From: Citrobacter amalonaticus Y19
GTDB lineage: Bacteria > Pseudomonadota > Gammaproteobacteria > Enterobacterales > Enterobacteriaceae
Assembly (NCBI RefSeq): GCF_000981805.1
Contig: NZ_CP011132.1
Coordinates: 868,001 to 932,000, forward strand
Direction of reading: 5' to 3'
Length of the DNA stretch: 64,000 nt
Part shown: positions 26,617 through 36,062 of the stretch, piece after piece
Layout: the number at the start of each line of letters is the position of its first letter
Numbering within the stretch: the stretch's first letter is position 1
Position numbers and translations under genes: made by a program
The notes under the pieces: model-generated
Told to the model about the DNA's origin: nothing
Databases searched by the model: none
What the model saw: only the letters and a program-made list of their open reading frames with translations

Positions 26617-27240
26617 ATGTTAAGCATCTATAGTAAAAAACTGCGTCCACAACATGAAATGGATACCATTATCGCTGCGTTGTCAGGTTATGAAGAAAGA
26701 ACGTTGAAAAAATGGCAAAAATTAACCACGACGGATTCTGACTATATTCACATCATCGTCAGCGGTGAAGTAGAATTCCGTCGCGAGTCAGATGAATTAT
26801 GCATGTTTACCGTCGCAGGGCAGTGCATTTTCGGTCTTTCCTCTATGTTCTATCACTCAACCCATATGTATGGTCTGGTTCGCGCCAACACCGTCGTGCG
26901 CTCCATTAAAAAAGAGGACTTTATACGCGAGTTGACGGAAAAAAACTTATGGAAAGAACTCACCAAAGTGCTCTCATGGTATGTTTGTATTCTGAGTAAG
27001 CGTGATGACATCCTGGTCGCTCGCAGCGCATACGCCGTGGTGCGCGAGTTTTTATTAGAAATTAATGATCTGATTATTCAACATAAACGCGATATTAATA
27101 TCTATGATTATATTCAGGAATACACCAGTCTGGCACGCAGCACCATTATTAAAATTCTTTCCGATCTGAAGAAAGGCAATTATATCATTGTCGAAAATGG
27201 ACGACTCCTTAATCTTACTACCCTTCCAGAAAAATATTGA
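26617..27240 (+). CDS. IprA/YaiV-like winged-helix transcriptional regulator
   Basis: 207 residues. The first about 120 resemble a Crp/Fnr cyclic-nucleotide-type beta roll (HIIVSGEVEF, FTVAGQCIFGLS), without the cAMP-contact residues of CRP. The C-terminal helix-turn-helix (about 160-190, EYTSLARSTIIKILSDLKKGNYI) and the ending NGRLLNLTTLPEKY match the E. coli YaiV/IprA ending closely in pattern. Low GC compared with neighbours. It abuts the convergent gspB-like gene with no spacer and is the only regulator in the island, so it probably controls the gsp or chitinase genes; this is inference. Confidence 0.8.
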   Translation: MLSIYSKKLRPQHEMDTIIAALSGYEERTLKKWQKLTTTDSDYIHIIVSGEVEFRRESDELCMFTVAGQCIFGLSSMFYHSTHMYGLVRANTVVRSIKKEDFIRELTEKNLWKELTKVLSWYVCILSKRDDILVARSAYAVVREFLLEINDLIIQHKRDINIYDYIQEYTSLARSTIIKILSDLKKGNYIIVENGRLLNLTTLPEKY

Positions 27241-27879
27241 TTATTCCAGCCGATCGCCTTTTTCGCTCAGTGGCGGTCGGGAATGATCATTGTGCCTCGT
27301 GGTCGCCTGTGAATTATCCTGCGTTTCGTCAACCGGCGGCGCAGGCGTTTTCCCTTGCGCATAATCCTGCTGTTGTTCTTTTAATGCCTGCTTAAATAAC
27401 TCCGTTAACGACGCGTTATCATGACTTTCGCTGACGCCTGTATGCGCAGCGGCATCCTCGTGCGCGTCAGTCCCCGGCAAGGTCTCGCGTGAGATATCCT
27501 GAGGGATATTTCCGTCCGGTGCTTGCTGCCAGTCACTCTCATCACTATTTATCGGGATATCCTGCATTGCCGGGATAGCCTCATGTTTGGGCGCAGGTTC
27601 AGAATGCGGATGGGGGAACGGTTTACTCACGTACACATAATGCATATCTGAAAGCTGGGTGTCCGGCTTGACGACGCTTGCGTTAACCGGCGCTGGCATC
27701 GGGTGACGCAGGTTCCAGTAAAGATGCGCGTAAAGCCCGACGACCAGTAACGTGAAGAGTCCCAGCATCCATAACAGGCTGTGACCGACAATTTTTTTCA
27801 TTGCGGGGAAGCGATATGAAAACCAGACCGCTTCTCCGGTGCTATAGCTGCGCTGCGCTGCAAGACAGATTGTAGACAT
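27241..27879 (-). CDS. gspB: GspB-position T2SS accessory protein
   Basis: 212 residues; start ATG at 27879 overlaps the gspA stop (TGATG), arguing for translational coupling and for this start over Met27 (27801). Layout: about 25-residue cytoplasmic tail, one membrane helix (about 33-53), then a long hydrophilic periplasmic part rich in Asp, Glu, His, Pro and Gln. Position and topology fit GspB/ExeB, partner of GspA in moving the secretin through peptidoglycan. The conserved C-terminal GspB beta domain is not recognisable, so the name rests on context. Confidence 0.6.
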   Translation of the reverse strand: MSTICLAAQRSYSTGEAVWFSYRFPAMKKIVGHSLLWMLGLFTLLVVGLYAHLYWNLRHPMPAPVNASVVKPDTQLSDMHYVYVSKPFPHPHSEPAPKHEAIPAMQDIPINSDESDWQQAPDGNIPQDISRETLPGTDAHEDAAAHTGVSESHDNASLTELFKQALKEQQQDYAQGKTPAPPVDETQDNSQATTRHNDHSRPPLSEKGDRLE

Positions 27880-29456
27880 CAGGAATGGTTCTCCGCTGTT
27901 TGCGTATTTGTTACCGCCTGAGTGGTCTGGATCAGTACGCTCGGGGTGGTGTTGGTTTCACGCATCAGTTGCATTAGCGTCTCTTCGCCTGGAATACCGT
28001 CTACCTGTAGATTCATTTTCTGCTGGAACTCGCGGGTGCGTTTCATCATCTCTGCCGTCCAGCCCTGCGAATGCGTTTCGGGTTCGGCGAGTGTCTGACT
28101 CAACTGCTGATCGAGCCAGGCCAGATCTTTACCCCCGCTGGCCGGGCTGATGGCGTCTTTGCCTTCCGGCGTCAGACGGTGCAACTGCGTAAAATTCCCG
28201 GTGGCATGCTGGTTAAACCAACTGCGGCTCACCTGCCAGGTACGGTTATTCATGAGCAAATCCAGTGAGTCGCTTCCGACGCGGGCAACCACGGCGTAGT
28301 TAAGGTGATCCCCGGTTTTCATTTCACCGATCCACGGATAACCCTCTTTCGCCAGATCATCCAGCGGGGCATTCCCCTGTTTACACATCAGATTTACCTT
28401 CGCGGCGTTCTGACAAAGGGCATCTTCCGCTGAGGCGTCGTAACCCCACATCACATACAATTGGTGCATCGCATCAGGCTGATTGACCATTTCGTTGTCG
28501 ACAACGGGCACCACTGGCGCCTGCGTTTTCGGCGTCGTCTGACTCCAGCTCGCCGGAACCGGTAGCGGGACAGGCAGTCCGGCGCTAATTGTGGAGGTCA
28601 GATACCAGCCGCAGGTGGCGAACAATGCCGATGCCAATAATCCCACGGTGGCCAGGCGCTTACCGTGTTTTTGGGGCGGCAGGATCTCGCCGGCGGCCAG
28701 ACGTAAATGACGTGGCCCTATTGCCGCGGCGCGTTCTGTCCATGCCGCTAACATTGCCAGATGGGCGAGTTCATTGAATTTACCAATCTGACCTTTCGTC
28801 AACGCATGCATTTTGCGTACACGAGAGGCGGATAACGGTGAGGTTTCACAACCGTGTTCTTCACACTGCGCTTGCGCATAGTCCAGCATTTCGCGACAGT
28901 TCAGAGAACGAATCACGTGGTGCGTATGCACATACGGCTGGAGTCCGGCGTGCTGCATCAGAACGGCTTCCTGATCGGCGCTGCCCATCAGCACAATCGA
29001 CAGCGGAAACTCAAGTTCCTGCGCCCGGGTCAGTAACATTCCCAACACGTCGCGGCAGTTATCTTTCATGGCTTCTGTATGTGAAATCACCAGCACTTTG
29101 TTTCTCGCCTTGCGCGAAACGGACGCTTCGCGCCATTGGTGCAGCACGGCATCCACCGCATGAAGGCGGCTTTTACTCTCTTTGCTCCCCGGATTGAGCT
29201 TATACAGCAGGCTACTGGCACTCAATTTCGGGAACGCATTAACAGTAAAGATGTCGTGACTGGCACTTTTCAGCGCGTCGCTGTACTGACAAAGCAGAGC
29301 GGTATCGTTGCAAAAGAGTCCGGTAACTCCCGCCAGACCGGTTTTCTCTTTCAACACGTTGAAGATATCCTGGTGATAAGGCACAAAAAAATCGCCCGAG
29401 GTTCGGGTGACTTTTTTGAACGGCGGATTTTTAAAATTGAAATGACTCTGATACAT
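27879..29456 (-). CDS. gspA: GspA/ExeA-like T2SS assembly protein with degenerate ATPase motifs
   Basis: 525 residues from the ATG at 29456, giving the ExeA-type start MYQSHFNFKNPPF (an upstream ATG at 29525 is less likely). Layout: AAA-like domain (about 20-250), membrane helix near 270-290, periplasmic region with a C-terminal peptidoglycan-binding module (about 470-505, TREFQQKMNLQVDGIPGEET). Where ExeA has TGEVGTGKTTLCR this has TGLFCNDTALLCQ (45-57), and VLVIDEA is VLVISHTEA. Both Walker A and B residues are gone, so ATP hydrolysis is unlikely. Divergent from gspC-O. Confidence 0.85.
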   Translation of the reverse strand: MYQSHFNFKNPPFKKVTRTSGDFFVPYHQDIFNVLKEKTGLAGVTGLFCNDTALLCQYSDALKSASHDIFTVNAFPKLSASSLLYKLNPGSKESKSRLHAVDAVLHQWREASVSRKARNKVLVISHTEAMKDNCRDVLGMLLTRAQELEFPLSIVLMGSADQEAVLMQHAGLQPYVHTHHVIRSLNCREMLDYAQAQCEEHGCETSPLSASRVRKMHALTKGQIGKFNELAHLAMLAAWTERAAAIGPRHLRLAAGEILPPQKHGKRLATVGLLASALFATCGWYLTSTISAGLPVPLPVPASWSQTTPKTQAPVVPVVDNEMVNQPDAMHQLYVMWGYDASAEDALCQNAAKVNLMCKQGNAPLDDLAKEGYPWIGEMKTGDHLNYAVVARVGSDSLDLLMNNRTWQVSRSWFNQHATGNFTQLHRLTPEGKDAISPASGGKDLAWLDQQLSQTLAEPETHSQGWTAEMMKRTREFQQKMNLQVDGIPGEETLMQLMRETNTTPSVLIQTTQAVTNTQTAENHS

Positions 29457-29714
29457 AGCGACTGACCGTCTCTTTACATGATTAACTCTGGACGAGAAAG
29501 TAAGGGATGCGATGAACCAGGTCAATTTGCCAACAGAGTAAAAATAACCTCTCCGGACGCACTATCATCAGGATTAGCATCGGTCAATATTTTTCTGTAT
29601 TAAAGTTAATGGCAAAGCGAGTGGTCGGTTCCGCCATGAATAATTATTATGCTTTTCACATATTGGCGCAGTACGACGCTGTTTAAATTCGCTTTGCAAA
29701 AGGCCAGATGAATA
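29457..29714. promoter_or_regulatory. Divergent promoter region of gspAB and gspC-O
   Basis: 258 bases, AT-rich in the middle, between the opposite starts of gspA and gspC. It must hold both promoters. No clear operator palindrome was recognised. Confidence 0.5.
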
Positions 29715-30488
29715 ATGAGTTTCTCATTTCTATCCCGATGGATAACACCCGGTATGATGTTTATGCTGCTGATTTTTTGCGGTCAGCAAGGGTATGTGGT
29801 CATTAAAGATTATCGAAAAGTCTCAAATAAACTGGCGAGCGCAGAGACAACGCCGAAAAAAACGCACAAGGACGAAAAGACGTTTGCGCTTTTTGCCGCT
29901 CAGGTACGCCAGCAAACCCCGACAGCGGTCGCGAAAGCACCATTGGCTGCTGAAATTGAAGGCATTGTCAGCAGTGACGAATCATGGCTCTCTTTTGCCG
30001 TCATCAAGACGCAGGGGGGACAGAAGAGTTACCGCGAAGGTGAAAATCTGACGGGATTTGATAATGCGTATATTGAGGAGATCAATAAAGATAATGTGGT
30101 GGTTAATTATGAAGGTATTTCGCAGATACTGGCATTAAAAAAGCCAGACTATTTTAAGGGCGGCGTAGACAGCGGCCCGGTAACGAAATCGACAAAAGAT
30201 GCAGGCGCTGACAGTTTGCATCTGGATGATTATCTGGTGTTAAAACCGATAATCGAAAAGGGCCAACTGGAGGGTTACAACATTAACCCAAGGGATGCCT
30301 CCGCGTTTTACAGCCATTCAGGCCTGGAAAAAGGTGATGTGGCGATAGAAGTCAATTCCGTAGACATGACCCAGGAAACACAGGCGAAGAATATCCTTGC
30401 CAACTGGTCAAAAATGAAAGAAGCGGAGGTCGTCGTCAGACGTCACGCTCACCTTGAAAATATTCGGGTTAATGTTCTAAACAATTAA
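29715..30488 (+). CDS. gspC: Type II secretion protein GspC
   Basis: 257 residues. One N-terminal membrane helix (about 10-32), then a homology region (about 75-140, IEGIVSSDESWLSFAVIKTQGGQKSY) that binds the secretin, and a PDZ domain (about 165-257, DDYLVLKPIIEKGQLEGYNINP, GLEKGDVAIEVNSVDMT). Links inner-membrane platform to GspD and helps select substrates. First gene of the gspC-O operon. Confidence 0.93.
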   Translation: MSFSFLSRWITPGMMFMLLIFCGQQGYVVIKDYRKVSNKLASAETTPKKTHKDEKTFALFAAQVRQQTPTAVAKAPLAAEIEGIVSSDESWLSFAVIKTQGGQKSYREGENLTGFDNAYIEEINKDNVVVNYEGISQILALKKPDYFKGGVDSGPVTKSTKDAGADSLHLDDYLVLKPIIEKGQLEGYNINPRDASAFYSHSGLEKGDVAIEVNSVDMTQETQAKNILANWSKMKEAEVVVRRHAHLENIRVNVLNN

Positions 30489-30500
30489 AAGTGTACAGAC

Positions 30501-32423
30501 ATGAAGAAATTTCCCTGGGCGTGTATGGCGTTGACCGCATTATCGTTATATTCCGGTTCCCTGCTTGCAGCCAACTTTAGTGCCAGTTTCAAAAATACGG
30601 ATATCCGTGAGTTTATCGATACGGTAGGCCGTAACTTAAATAAAACCATTCTGGTCGATCCTTCCGTTCAGGGACAGGTATCGGTCAGAACCTATAACGT
30701 GCTGACGGAAGATGAATATTATCAATTCTTCTTAAGCGTGCTGGACCTGTACGGTTTGTCGGTGATCCCCATGGACAACGGGATGGTGAAAGTGGTGCGC
30801 TCAAGCGTGGCGCGCACAGCCGGTGTACCGATTGCCGACAGCGCAAACCCGGGTAAAGGCGATGAGATAATCACTCGCGTAGTGAGGATGGAAAACGTCC
30901 CGGTGCGCGAGCTGGCACCGCTGCTGCGCCAGCTTAACGATGCTTCCGGTATTGGTAACGTGGTCCATTTTGAACCGTCAAACGTTTTACTGTTAACCGG
31001 TAAGGCCTCGGTGGTCAACCGACTGGTCGACCTGGTACAGCGCGTCGACAAAGATGGCGTGCAGCGTCGTGAGATCGTGCCATTGCGTTTCGCCTCAGCC
31101 AAAGAGTTGTCGGAGATGTTGAACAATCTCAACAACGAAGAGCAGAAAGGGCAGAACGCGCCGCAGCTCGTCACCAAAGTGGTGGCCGATGATGAAACCA
31201 ACAGCCTGGTGATCAGCGGCTCGGAAGATGCTCGTGCACGGACGCGCTCGCTGATTGGTCAGTTGGATCGCGAGCAAAATAATGAAGGGAACACCCGCGT
31301 GTTCTATCTCAAGTACGCCAACGCCAGCAAAGTGGTGCCGGTGCTGACCGGAATTGGCGAACAGCTGAAAGACAAACCGGGAGCGACGAAAGGCAAAGCC
31401 GCGCCGATGGCAAGTGATCTGAATATCACTGCTGATGAATCGACCAACTCGCTGGTGATCACCGCGCAGCCTAACGTGATGAACTCGCTTGAGAAGGTGA
31501 TCGACAAGCTGGATATTCGTCGTCCACAGGTGTTAGTGGAAGCGATTATTGCTGAAGTGCAGGACGGTAACGGTCTGGATCTCGGCGTACAGTGGTCCAG
31601 TGAACACGGCGGCGTGCAGTTCGGTTCGACCGGTCTGCCGATTAGCCAGATCAAGAAATCAAGAGTTATCGGCAGCTATACGGGGCTGGCGACCGGCTTC
31701 TTTAATGGTGATTTTGGCGCGCTGATGACGGCGCTTTCCACCAACGGCAAAAATGACATTCTCTCCACGCCGAGCGTGGTGACGCTGGATAACAAAGAGG
31801 CGTCGTTTAACGTCGGTCAGGATGTGCCGGTGCTTTCCGGGTCGCAGACCACCAGTGGCGATAACGTCTTTAACTCGGTTGAACGTAAAACCGTGGGGAC
31901 CAAGCTGAAAATTGTTCCGCAGATTAACGACGGTGACATGATCCACCTGAAAATCGAGCAGGAAGTGTCCAGCGTAGATAACAGCGCGACGGAAGATGCC
32001 AGCCTGGGCCCAACCTTCAATACCCGCACCATCAACAACGAAGTGATGGTGCACAGCGGTCAGACGGTGGTACTCGGCGGTTTGATGGAAAACGTGACCA
32101 AGCAGTCGGTCTCCAAAGTGCCGCTGCTGGGCGATATTCCTCTGGTCGGCCAGTTGTTCCGCTACACCTCGCAGGATTCGGCGAAACGTAACCTGATGGT
32201 CTTTATCCACACCACCGTACTGCGTGATGACGATAACTACAGCGCGGCGTCAAAAGAGAAATATGACCAGCTTCGTGTGCGGCAGCAGCAGCGCATGGAA
32301 GAGCATAAGATGGGTATTATTGAAAACGCCGATAGCCCTGTACTGCCTGAATTCCCGGCACAGAGCAGCGCCGCGCCCGTGCAAACCCGCACTGGCGCGC
32401 CCCGCAATCCATTCAAAGGGTAA
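30501..32423 (+). CDS. gspD: Type II secretion outer-membrane secretin GspD
   Basis: 640 residues with a signal peptide to about Ala24. N0 domain (about 26-95), N1-N3 repeats (about 120-340), and the secretin barrel (about 365-590) with the hallmark VPLLGDIPLVGQLFR. It forms the outer-membrane channel. A short S-domain-like tail ends in PRNPFKG. No pilotin lipoprotein gene lies in the island, so targeting needs a pilotin elsewhere or none. Twelve bases after gspC. Confidence 0.96.
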   Translation: MKKFPWACMALTALSLYSGSLLAANFSASFKNTDIREFIDTVGRNLNKTILVDPSVQGQVSVRTYNVLTEDEYYQFFLSVLDLYGLSVIPMDNGMVKVVRSSVARTAGVPIADSANPGKGDEIITRVVRMENVPVRELAPLLRQLNDASGIGNVVHFEPSNVLLLTGKASVVNRLVDLVQRVDKDGVQRREIVPLRFASAKELSEMLNNLNNEEQKGQNAPQLVTKVVADDETNSLVISGSEDARARTRSLIGQLDREQNNEGNTRVFYLKYANASKVVPVLTGIGEQLKDKPGATKGKAAPMASDLNITADESTNSLVITAQPNVMNSLEKVIDKLDIRRPQVLVEAIIAEVQDGNGLDLGVQWSSEHGGVQFGSTGLPISQIKKSRVIGSYTGLATGFFNGDFGALMTALSTNGKNDILSTPSVVTLDNKEASFNVGQDVPVLSGSQTTSGDNVFNSVERKTVGTKLKIVPQINDGDMIHLKIEQEVSSVDNSATEDASLGPTFNTRTINNEVMVHSGQTVVLGGLMENVTKQSVSKVPLLGDIPLVGQLFRYTSQDSAKRNLMVFIHTTVLRDDDNYSAASKEKYDQLRVRQQQRMEEHKMGIIENADSPVLPEFPAQSSAAPVQTRTGAPRNPFKG

Positions 32424-32437
32424 AGTGGGAGCGCAAT

Positions 32438-33916
32438 GTGGACGAACTGAGTAAAAATCTGTGCAGCAGTAGCTACGCGAAGGATAACGGCATCCTGTTG
32501 TATAACAACGAGATCTATATCCGTGACGATACCCCCGCGTTTGCCTTGCTGGAAATGCGCCGGGTACTGGGACGCTCTTATGTGCCAGTTACCCTGACGG
32601 CGGAAGCGTTCGACGAGATGCTGGCGAAGATCTGGCAGCAGAACAGCGGCGTCTCCCAACAGCTGGTGGACGACATGGATGCGGATATCGATCTGATGGC
32701 GTTAACCGAGGAGATCCCGGACAACGAAGATCTGTTGGATAACGACGAAAACTCCCCGGTGATCCGTCTGATCAACGCTATTCTTGGCGAAGCGGTGAAA
32801 GAGGGGGCATCGGATATTCACATCGAAACCTTCGAGCGCACGCTGAGCATCCGTTTTCGCGTCGACGGCGTGCTGCGCCCGGTGCTACAACCCGCGCGCA
32901 AGCTCGCGCCGCTGCTGGTATCGCGTATTAAGGTGATGTCCAAACTCGATATCGCTGAGAAGCGTTTGCCGCAGGATGGGCGTATCTCTCTGCGTATTGG
33001 CCGTAAGGCGGTCGATGTGCGTGTTTCCACCATTCCGTCGCAGTATGGCGAGCGGGTGGTGATGCGTCTGCTGGATAAAAGCAATCTGAAGCCGGACATC
33101 AACAAGCTTGGGCTGATTGACGAAGAGCTGGCGAAGTTAAAAGAGCTGATTGACCGTCCGCACGGCATCATTCTCGTCACCGGACCAACGGGGTCCGGGA
33201 AAAGTACCACGCTCTACGCCATTCTGTCGGCGCTCAACGGCCATGAACGTAACATTCTGACCGTCGAAGATCCGATCGAGTATGAGCTTGAAGGGGTGGG
33301 GCAAACGCAGGTGAACCCGCGTGTAGACATGACCTTTGCCCGAGGACTGCGCGCTATTTTGCGTCAGGACCCGGATGTGGTGATGATCGGGGAAGTGCGT
33401 GACGCGGAAACGGCGCAAATTGCGGTACAGGCGTCGCTCACCGGTCACCTGGTGATGTCTACGCTGCACACCAACAGCGCTGCGGGAGCGATTACTCGCC
33501 TGCGCGATATGGGGCTGGAGTCCTTTTTAATCGGTTCATCGTTGCTTGGCGTCATTGCTCAGCGTCTGGTGCGTCGGCTGTGTCCTCACTGCCGAACCAC
33601 CAGTCCGCTGGATGACAATGAAAAAGCGTTATTCAGCTTTATGGAGACGCCGCCAAACGCGATTTTTCGTGCCGTGGGCTGTGAGCATTGCCGCCAGAGC
33701 GGCTACCAGGGCCGCGCCGGGATCCACGAGTTTCTGGTGGTCGACACCGCCATGCGCCGCGCCATCCACGAAGATAAAGATGAGATGTCGATTGAAACGC
33801 AACTGTTTAAGCAGGCCTATAGCCTGCGTGAAAACGGTCTGCTGAAGGTGATTAGCGGCGTGACGTCACTGGAAGAAGTGATGCGCGTAACCGCCGAGCG
33901 TGGAGGCGATGAGTAA
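32438..33916 (+). CDS. gspE: Type II secretion ATPase GspE
   Basis: 492 residues from a GTG at 32438 with GGGAG six bases before. N1E domain, then the secretion ATPase: Walker A GPTGSGKS (249-256), Asp box (VEDPIEYELEG), Walker B region IGEVRDAETA, His box TGHLVMSTLHTN, and the zinc CPHC ... CEHC pair (about 385-418). Cytoplasmic hexamer driving pseudopilus growth, docking on GspL. Overlaps gspF by one base (TAATG). Confidence 0.97.
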   Translation: MDELSKNLCSSSYAKDNGILLYNNEIYIRDDTPAFALLEMRRVLGRSYVPVTLTAEAFDEMLAKIWQQNSGVSQQLVDDMDADIDLMALTEEIPDNEDLLDNDENSPVIRLINAILGEAVKEGASDIHIETFERTLSIRFRVDGVLRPVLQPARKLAPLLVSRIKVMSKLDIAEKRLPQDGRISLRIGRKAVDVRVSTIPSQYGERVVMRLLDKSNLKPDINKLGLIDEELAKLKELIDRPHGIILVTGPTGSGKSTTLYAILSALNGHERNILTVEDPIEYELEGVGQTQVNPRVDMTFARGLRAILRQDPDVVMIGEVRDAETAQIAVQASLTGHLVMSTLHTNSAAGAITRLRDMGLESFLIGSSLLGVIAQRLVRRLCPHCRTTSPLDDNEKALFSFMETPPNAIFRAVGCEHCRQSGYQGRAGIHEFLVVDTAMRRAIHEDKDEMSIETQLFKQAYSLRENGLLKVISGVTSLEEVMRVTAERGGDE

Positions 33917-35124
33917 TGGCCTTCTACGCATGGACGGCGACGGACGCAGCGGGGAAAACCCAACGCGGCACGTTGCAGGCTGAGGGGCAAAAGCAGGTTC
34001 GCCAGCAGTTGCGCGAGCAAAAGCTGATGCCCGTCAGTATCAATGAAACCCGCGAGAAAGCGGCGACAGGCGCCGCGAAAACCGGCGCAAAACTCTCAAC
34101 GCCGGTGTTGTCCATGTTTACCCGCCAGTTGTCCACACTGGTAAACGCGGCGTTGCCGCTGGAGAGCGCCCTGAAGGCGATTTCGAAACAGACTGAAGAT
34201 AAAAAGCTGGCGGCGATGGTGGTGGAGATCCGCGAAAAGATCGTCGAAGGACATACGCTGTTTGATGCCTTCAGCCAGTTTCCGCGCACCTTTGACAAGC
34301 TCTACTGCACGCTGGTGATGGCGGGTGAAAAAACCGGTCATCTTGGCGGCGTGCTGGAAAAACTGGCGGAATATAACGAGCAGCGCCAGAAGATGAAAAG
34401 CAAGCTGACGCAGGCGATGGTCTACCCGATTACCCTGACGGTCGTGGCCATTGCGGTGATCAGCATTCTGCTGGTGGCGGTGGTTCCGCAGGTGATTGAG
34501 CAGTTCACTCATATGAAGCAACAACTGCCGATGACGACTCGCACGCTGATTGCGGTGAGCGATTTCCTGCAGGCGTTTGGGATCTACATCGCTGGCAGCC
34601 TGGCGGGCGGATTTATCGGTTTTAAGGCGTGGCTTCGCAATGAGAAAAATCGGTATCGCTGGCACCGCTGGCTGGTCAACGGTTCGCCGATAAAAAAGCT
34701 GGTCTGCGCCATTAATAGCGCCCGCTACATCCGCACGCTGAGTATTTTGCAGGCGAGCAGCGTCCCACTGTTGGAAGGGATGTATATCGCGATGGACGGT
34801 ATTGAAAATCTCTATGCCCGACAGGTGCTGGAGCAGGCGGCAGATACCGTGCGTCAGGGGGCGACACTCTATGCGGCGCTGGAGCAGGCGAAATTATTTC
34901 CGCCCACCATGCTGTATATGATTGCCTCCGGCGAGGAGAGCGGTGAATTAGGCAACCTAATGGATCGCGCAGCGGAAAACCAGGAATCAGGATTACAGCA
35001 CCGAATTACATTAACACTGTCGGTATTTGAACCGGCGCTGGTGGTCTCAATGGCGACAATCGTTTTATTTATCGTGTTGTCAATATTACAACCGCTTCTG
35101 CAACTTAATAATATGGTAGGTTAA
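33916..35124 (+). CDS. gspF: Type II secretion inner-membrane platform protein GspF
   Basis: 402 residues; two T2SSF repeats (about 68-190 and 270-395) with three membrane helices (about 170-190, 220-240, 375-395). GspF/PilC family platform protein contacting GspE and GspL. Coupled to gspE by a one-base overlap. Confidence 0.96.
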   Translation: MAFYAWTATDAAGKTQRGTLQAEGQKQVRQQLREQKLMPVSINETREKAATGAAKTGAKLSTPVLSMFTRQLSTLVNAALPLESALKAISKQTEDKKLAAMVVEIREKIVEGHTLFDAFSQFPRTFDKLYCTLVMAGEKTGHLGGVLEKLAEYNEQRQKMKSKLTQAMVYPITLTVVAIAVISILLVAVVPQVIEQFTHMKQQLPMTTRTLIAVSDFLQAFGIYIAGSLAGGFIGFKAWLRNEKNRYRWHRWLVNGSPIKKLVCAINSARYIRTLSILQASSVPLLEGMYIAMDGIENLYARQVLEQAADTVRQGATLYAALEQAKLFPPTMLYMIASGEESGELGNLMDRAAENQESGLQHRITLTLSVFEPALVVSMATIVLFIVLSILQPLLQLNNMVG

Positions 35125-35127
35125 ATC

Positions 35128-35577
35128 ATGTCTTTGAAAAGAAAACACCTGGCTCGCCAGGCGGGCTTCACTTTGCTCGAATTAATGGTGGTTATTGTTA
35201 TTCTCGGCGTGCTTGCCAGTATGGTGGTGCCTAATTTAATGGGCAACAAAGAAAAAGCGGACCAGCAAAAGGCGACCAGCGATATTGTGGCGCTCGAAGG
35301 CTCGCTGGATATGTATAAGCTGGATAACCACCGTTATCCCACTACCGAGCAAGGCTTACAGGCGCTGGTGACCAAACCTGAAATCGCGCCCATTCCCAAC
35401 GGCTATCGCGCGGATGGTTATATTCGCCGCCTGCCGCAGGACCCGTGGGCCAGCGATTATCTGCTGGTCAGCCCTGGTGAACATGGCGCTGTTGATGTCT
35501 TTTCTGCTGGTCCGGACGGTGAAGCCAATACCGCCGATGACATTACCAACTGGTCTCTCGATAAAAAATCGAAATAA
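35128..35577 (+). CDS. gspG: Major pseudopilin GspG
   Basis: 149-residue prepilin. Cleavage between Gly13 and Phe14 (QAG|FTLLE), with Glu18 at mature +5 and the hydrophobic helix after it. The C-terminal part has the calcium-binding-type stretch SAGPDGEANTADDITNW typical of GspG. Main subunit of the pseudopilus. Its stop overlaps the gspH start. Confidence 0.97.
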   Translation: MSLKRKHLARQAGFTLLELMVVIVILGVLASMVVPNLMGNKEKADQQKATSDIVALEGSLDMYKLDNHRYPTTEQGLQALVTKPEIAPIPNGYRADGYIRRLPQDPWASDYLLVSPGEHGAVDVFSAGPDGEANTADDITNWSLDKKSK

Positions 35578-36062
35578 TGAAAAAACAACGCGGCTTTACG
35601 TTGCTGGAAATTATTCTGGCGCTGGTGATATTTGCCAGTTGCGCCATGATGGTGGTGTCAACCATTCCTTCACGCAGCGGTGCGGATATATTTGGCCAGC
35701 AATTAAAAGCCCTTGTTGATTATGGTTCTGACCGTGCGGTGATGGACGGAAATATCGTGGGGCTGGTGGTGACAACGGATAATTATCAACTGGTGACGCT
35801 GGAAGATAAAAATGGCGAGCGTCACTGGGTGCCTTTATCCGCAGGTCGTATTACCACCCAGGGCGATTTTCCAGAAGATATGCACGTTTCGCTCACGCCG
35901 CAACGGCTGGCCGCCACGGTGGATGCTGAACCGCAGGTGGTCTTTTTGCCGGACGGCGAAATCAGTCGATTCACGCTGACGCTGCAAAGTGATGACAAGC
36001 AGCACCATTTTCGCGTGGTGTCGCAAGGGGCGGCGCCCGTATCGGTAGAAAACGATGGCTAA
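35577..36062 (+). CDS. gspH: Minor pseudopilin GspH
   Basis: 161 residues; prepilin site QRG|FTLLE with Gly6 and Glu11. Globular GspH-type beta domain afterwards. One-base TAATG overlap with gspG and an eight-base overlap with gspI. Confidence 0.94.
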   Translation: MKKQRGFTLLEIILALVIFASCAMMVVSTIPSRSGADIFGQQLKALVDYGSDRAVMDGNIVGLVVTTDNYQLVTLEDKNGERHWVPLSAGRITTQGDFPEDMHVSLTPQRLAATVDAEPQVVFLPDGEISRFTLTLQSDDKQHHFRVVSQGAAPVSVENDG

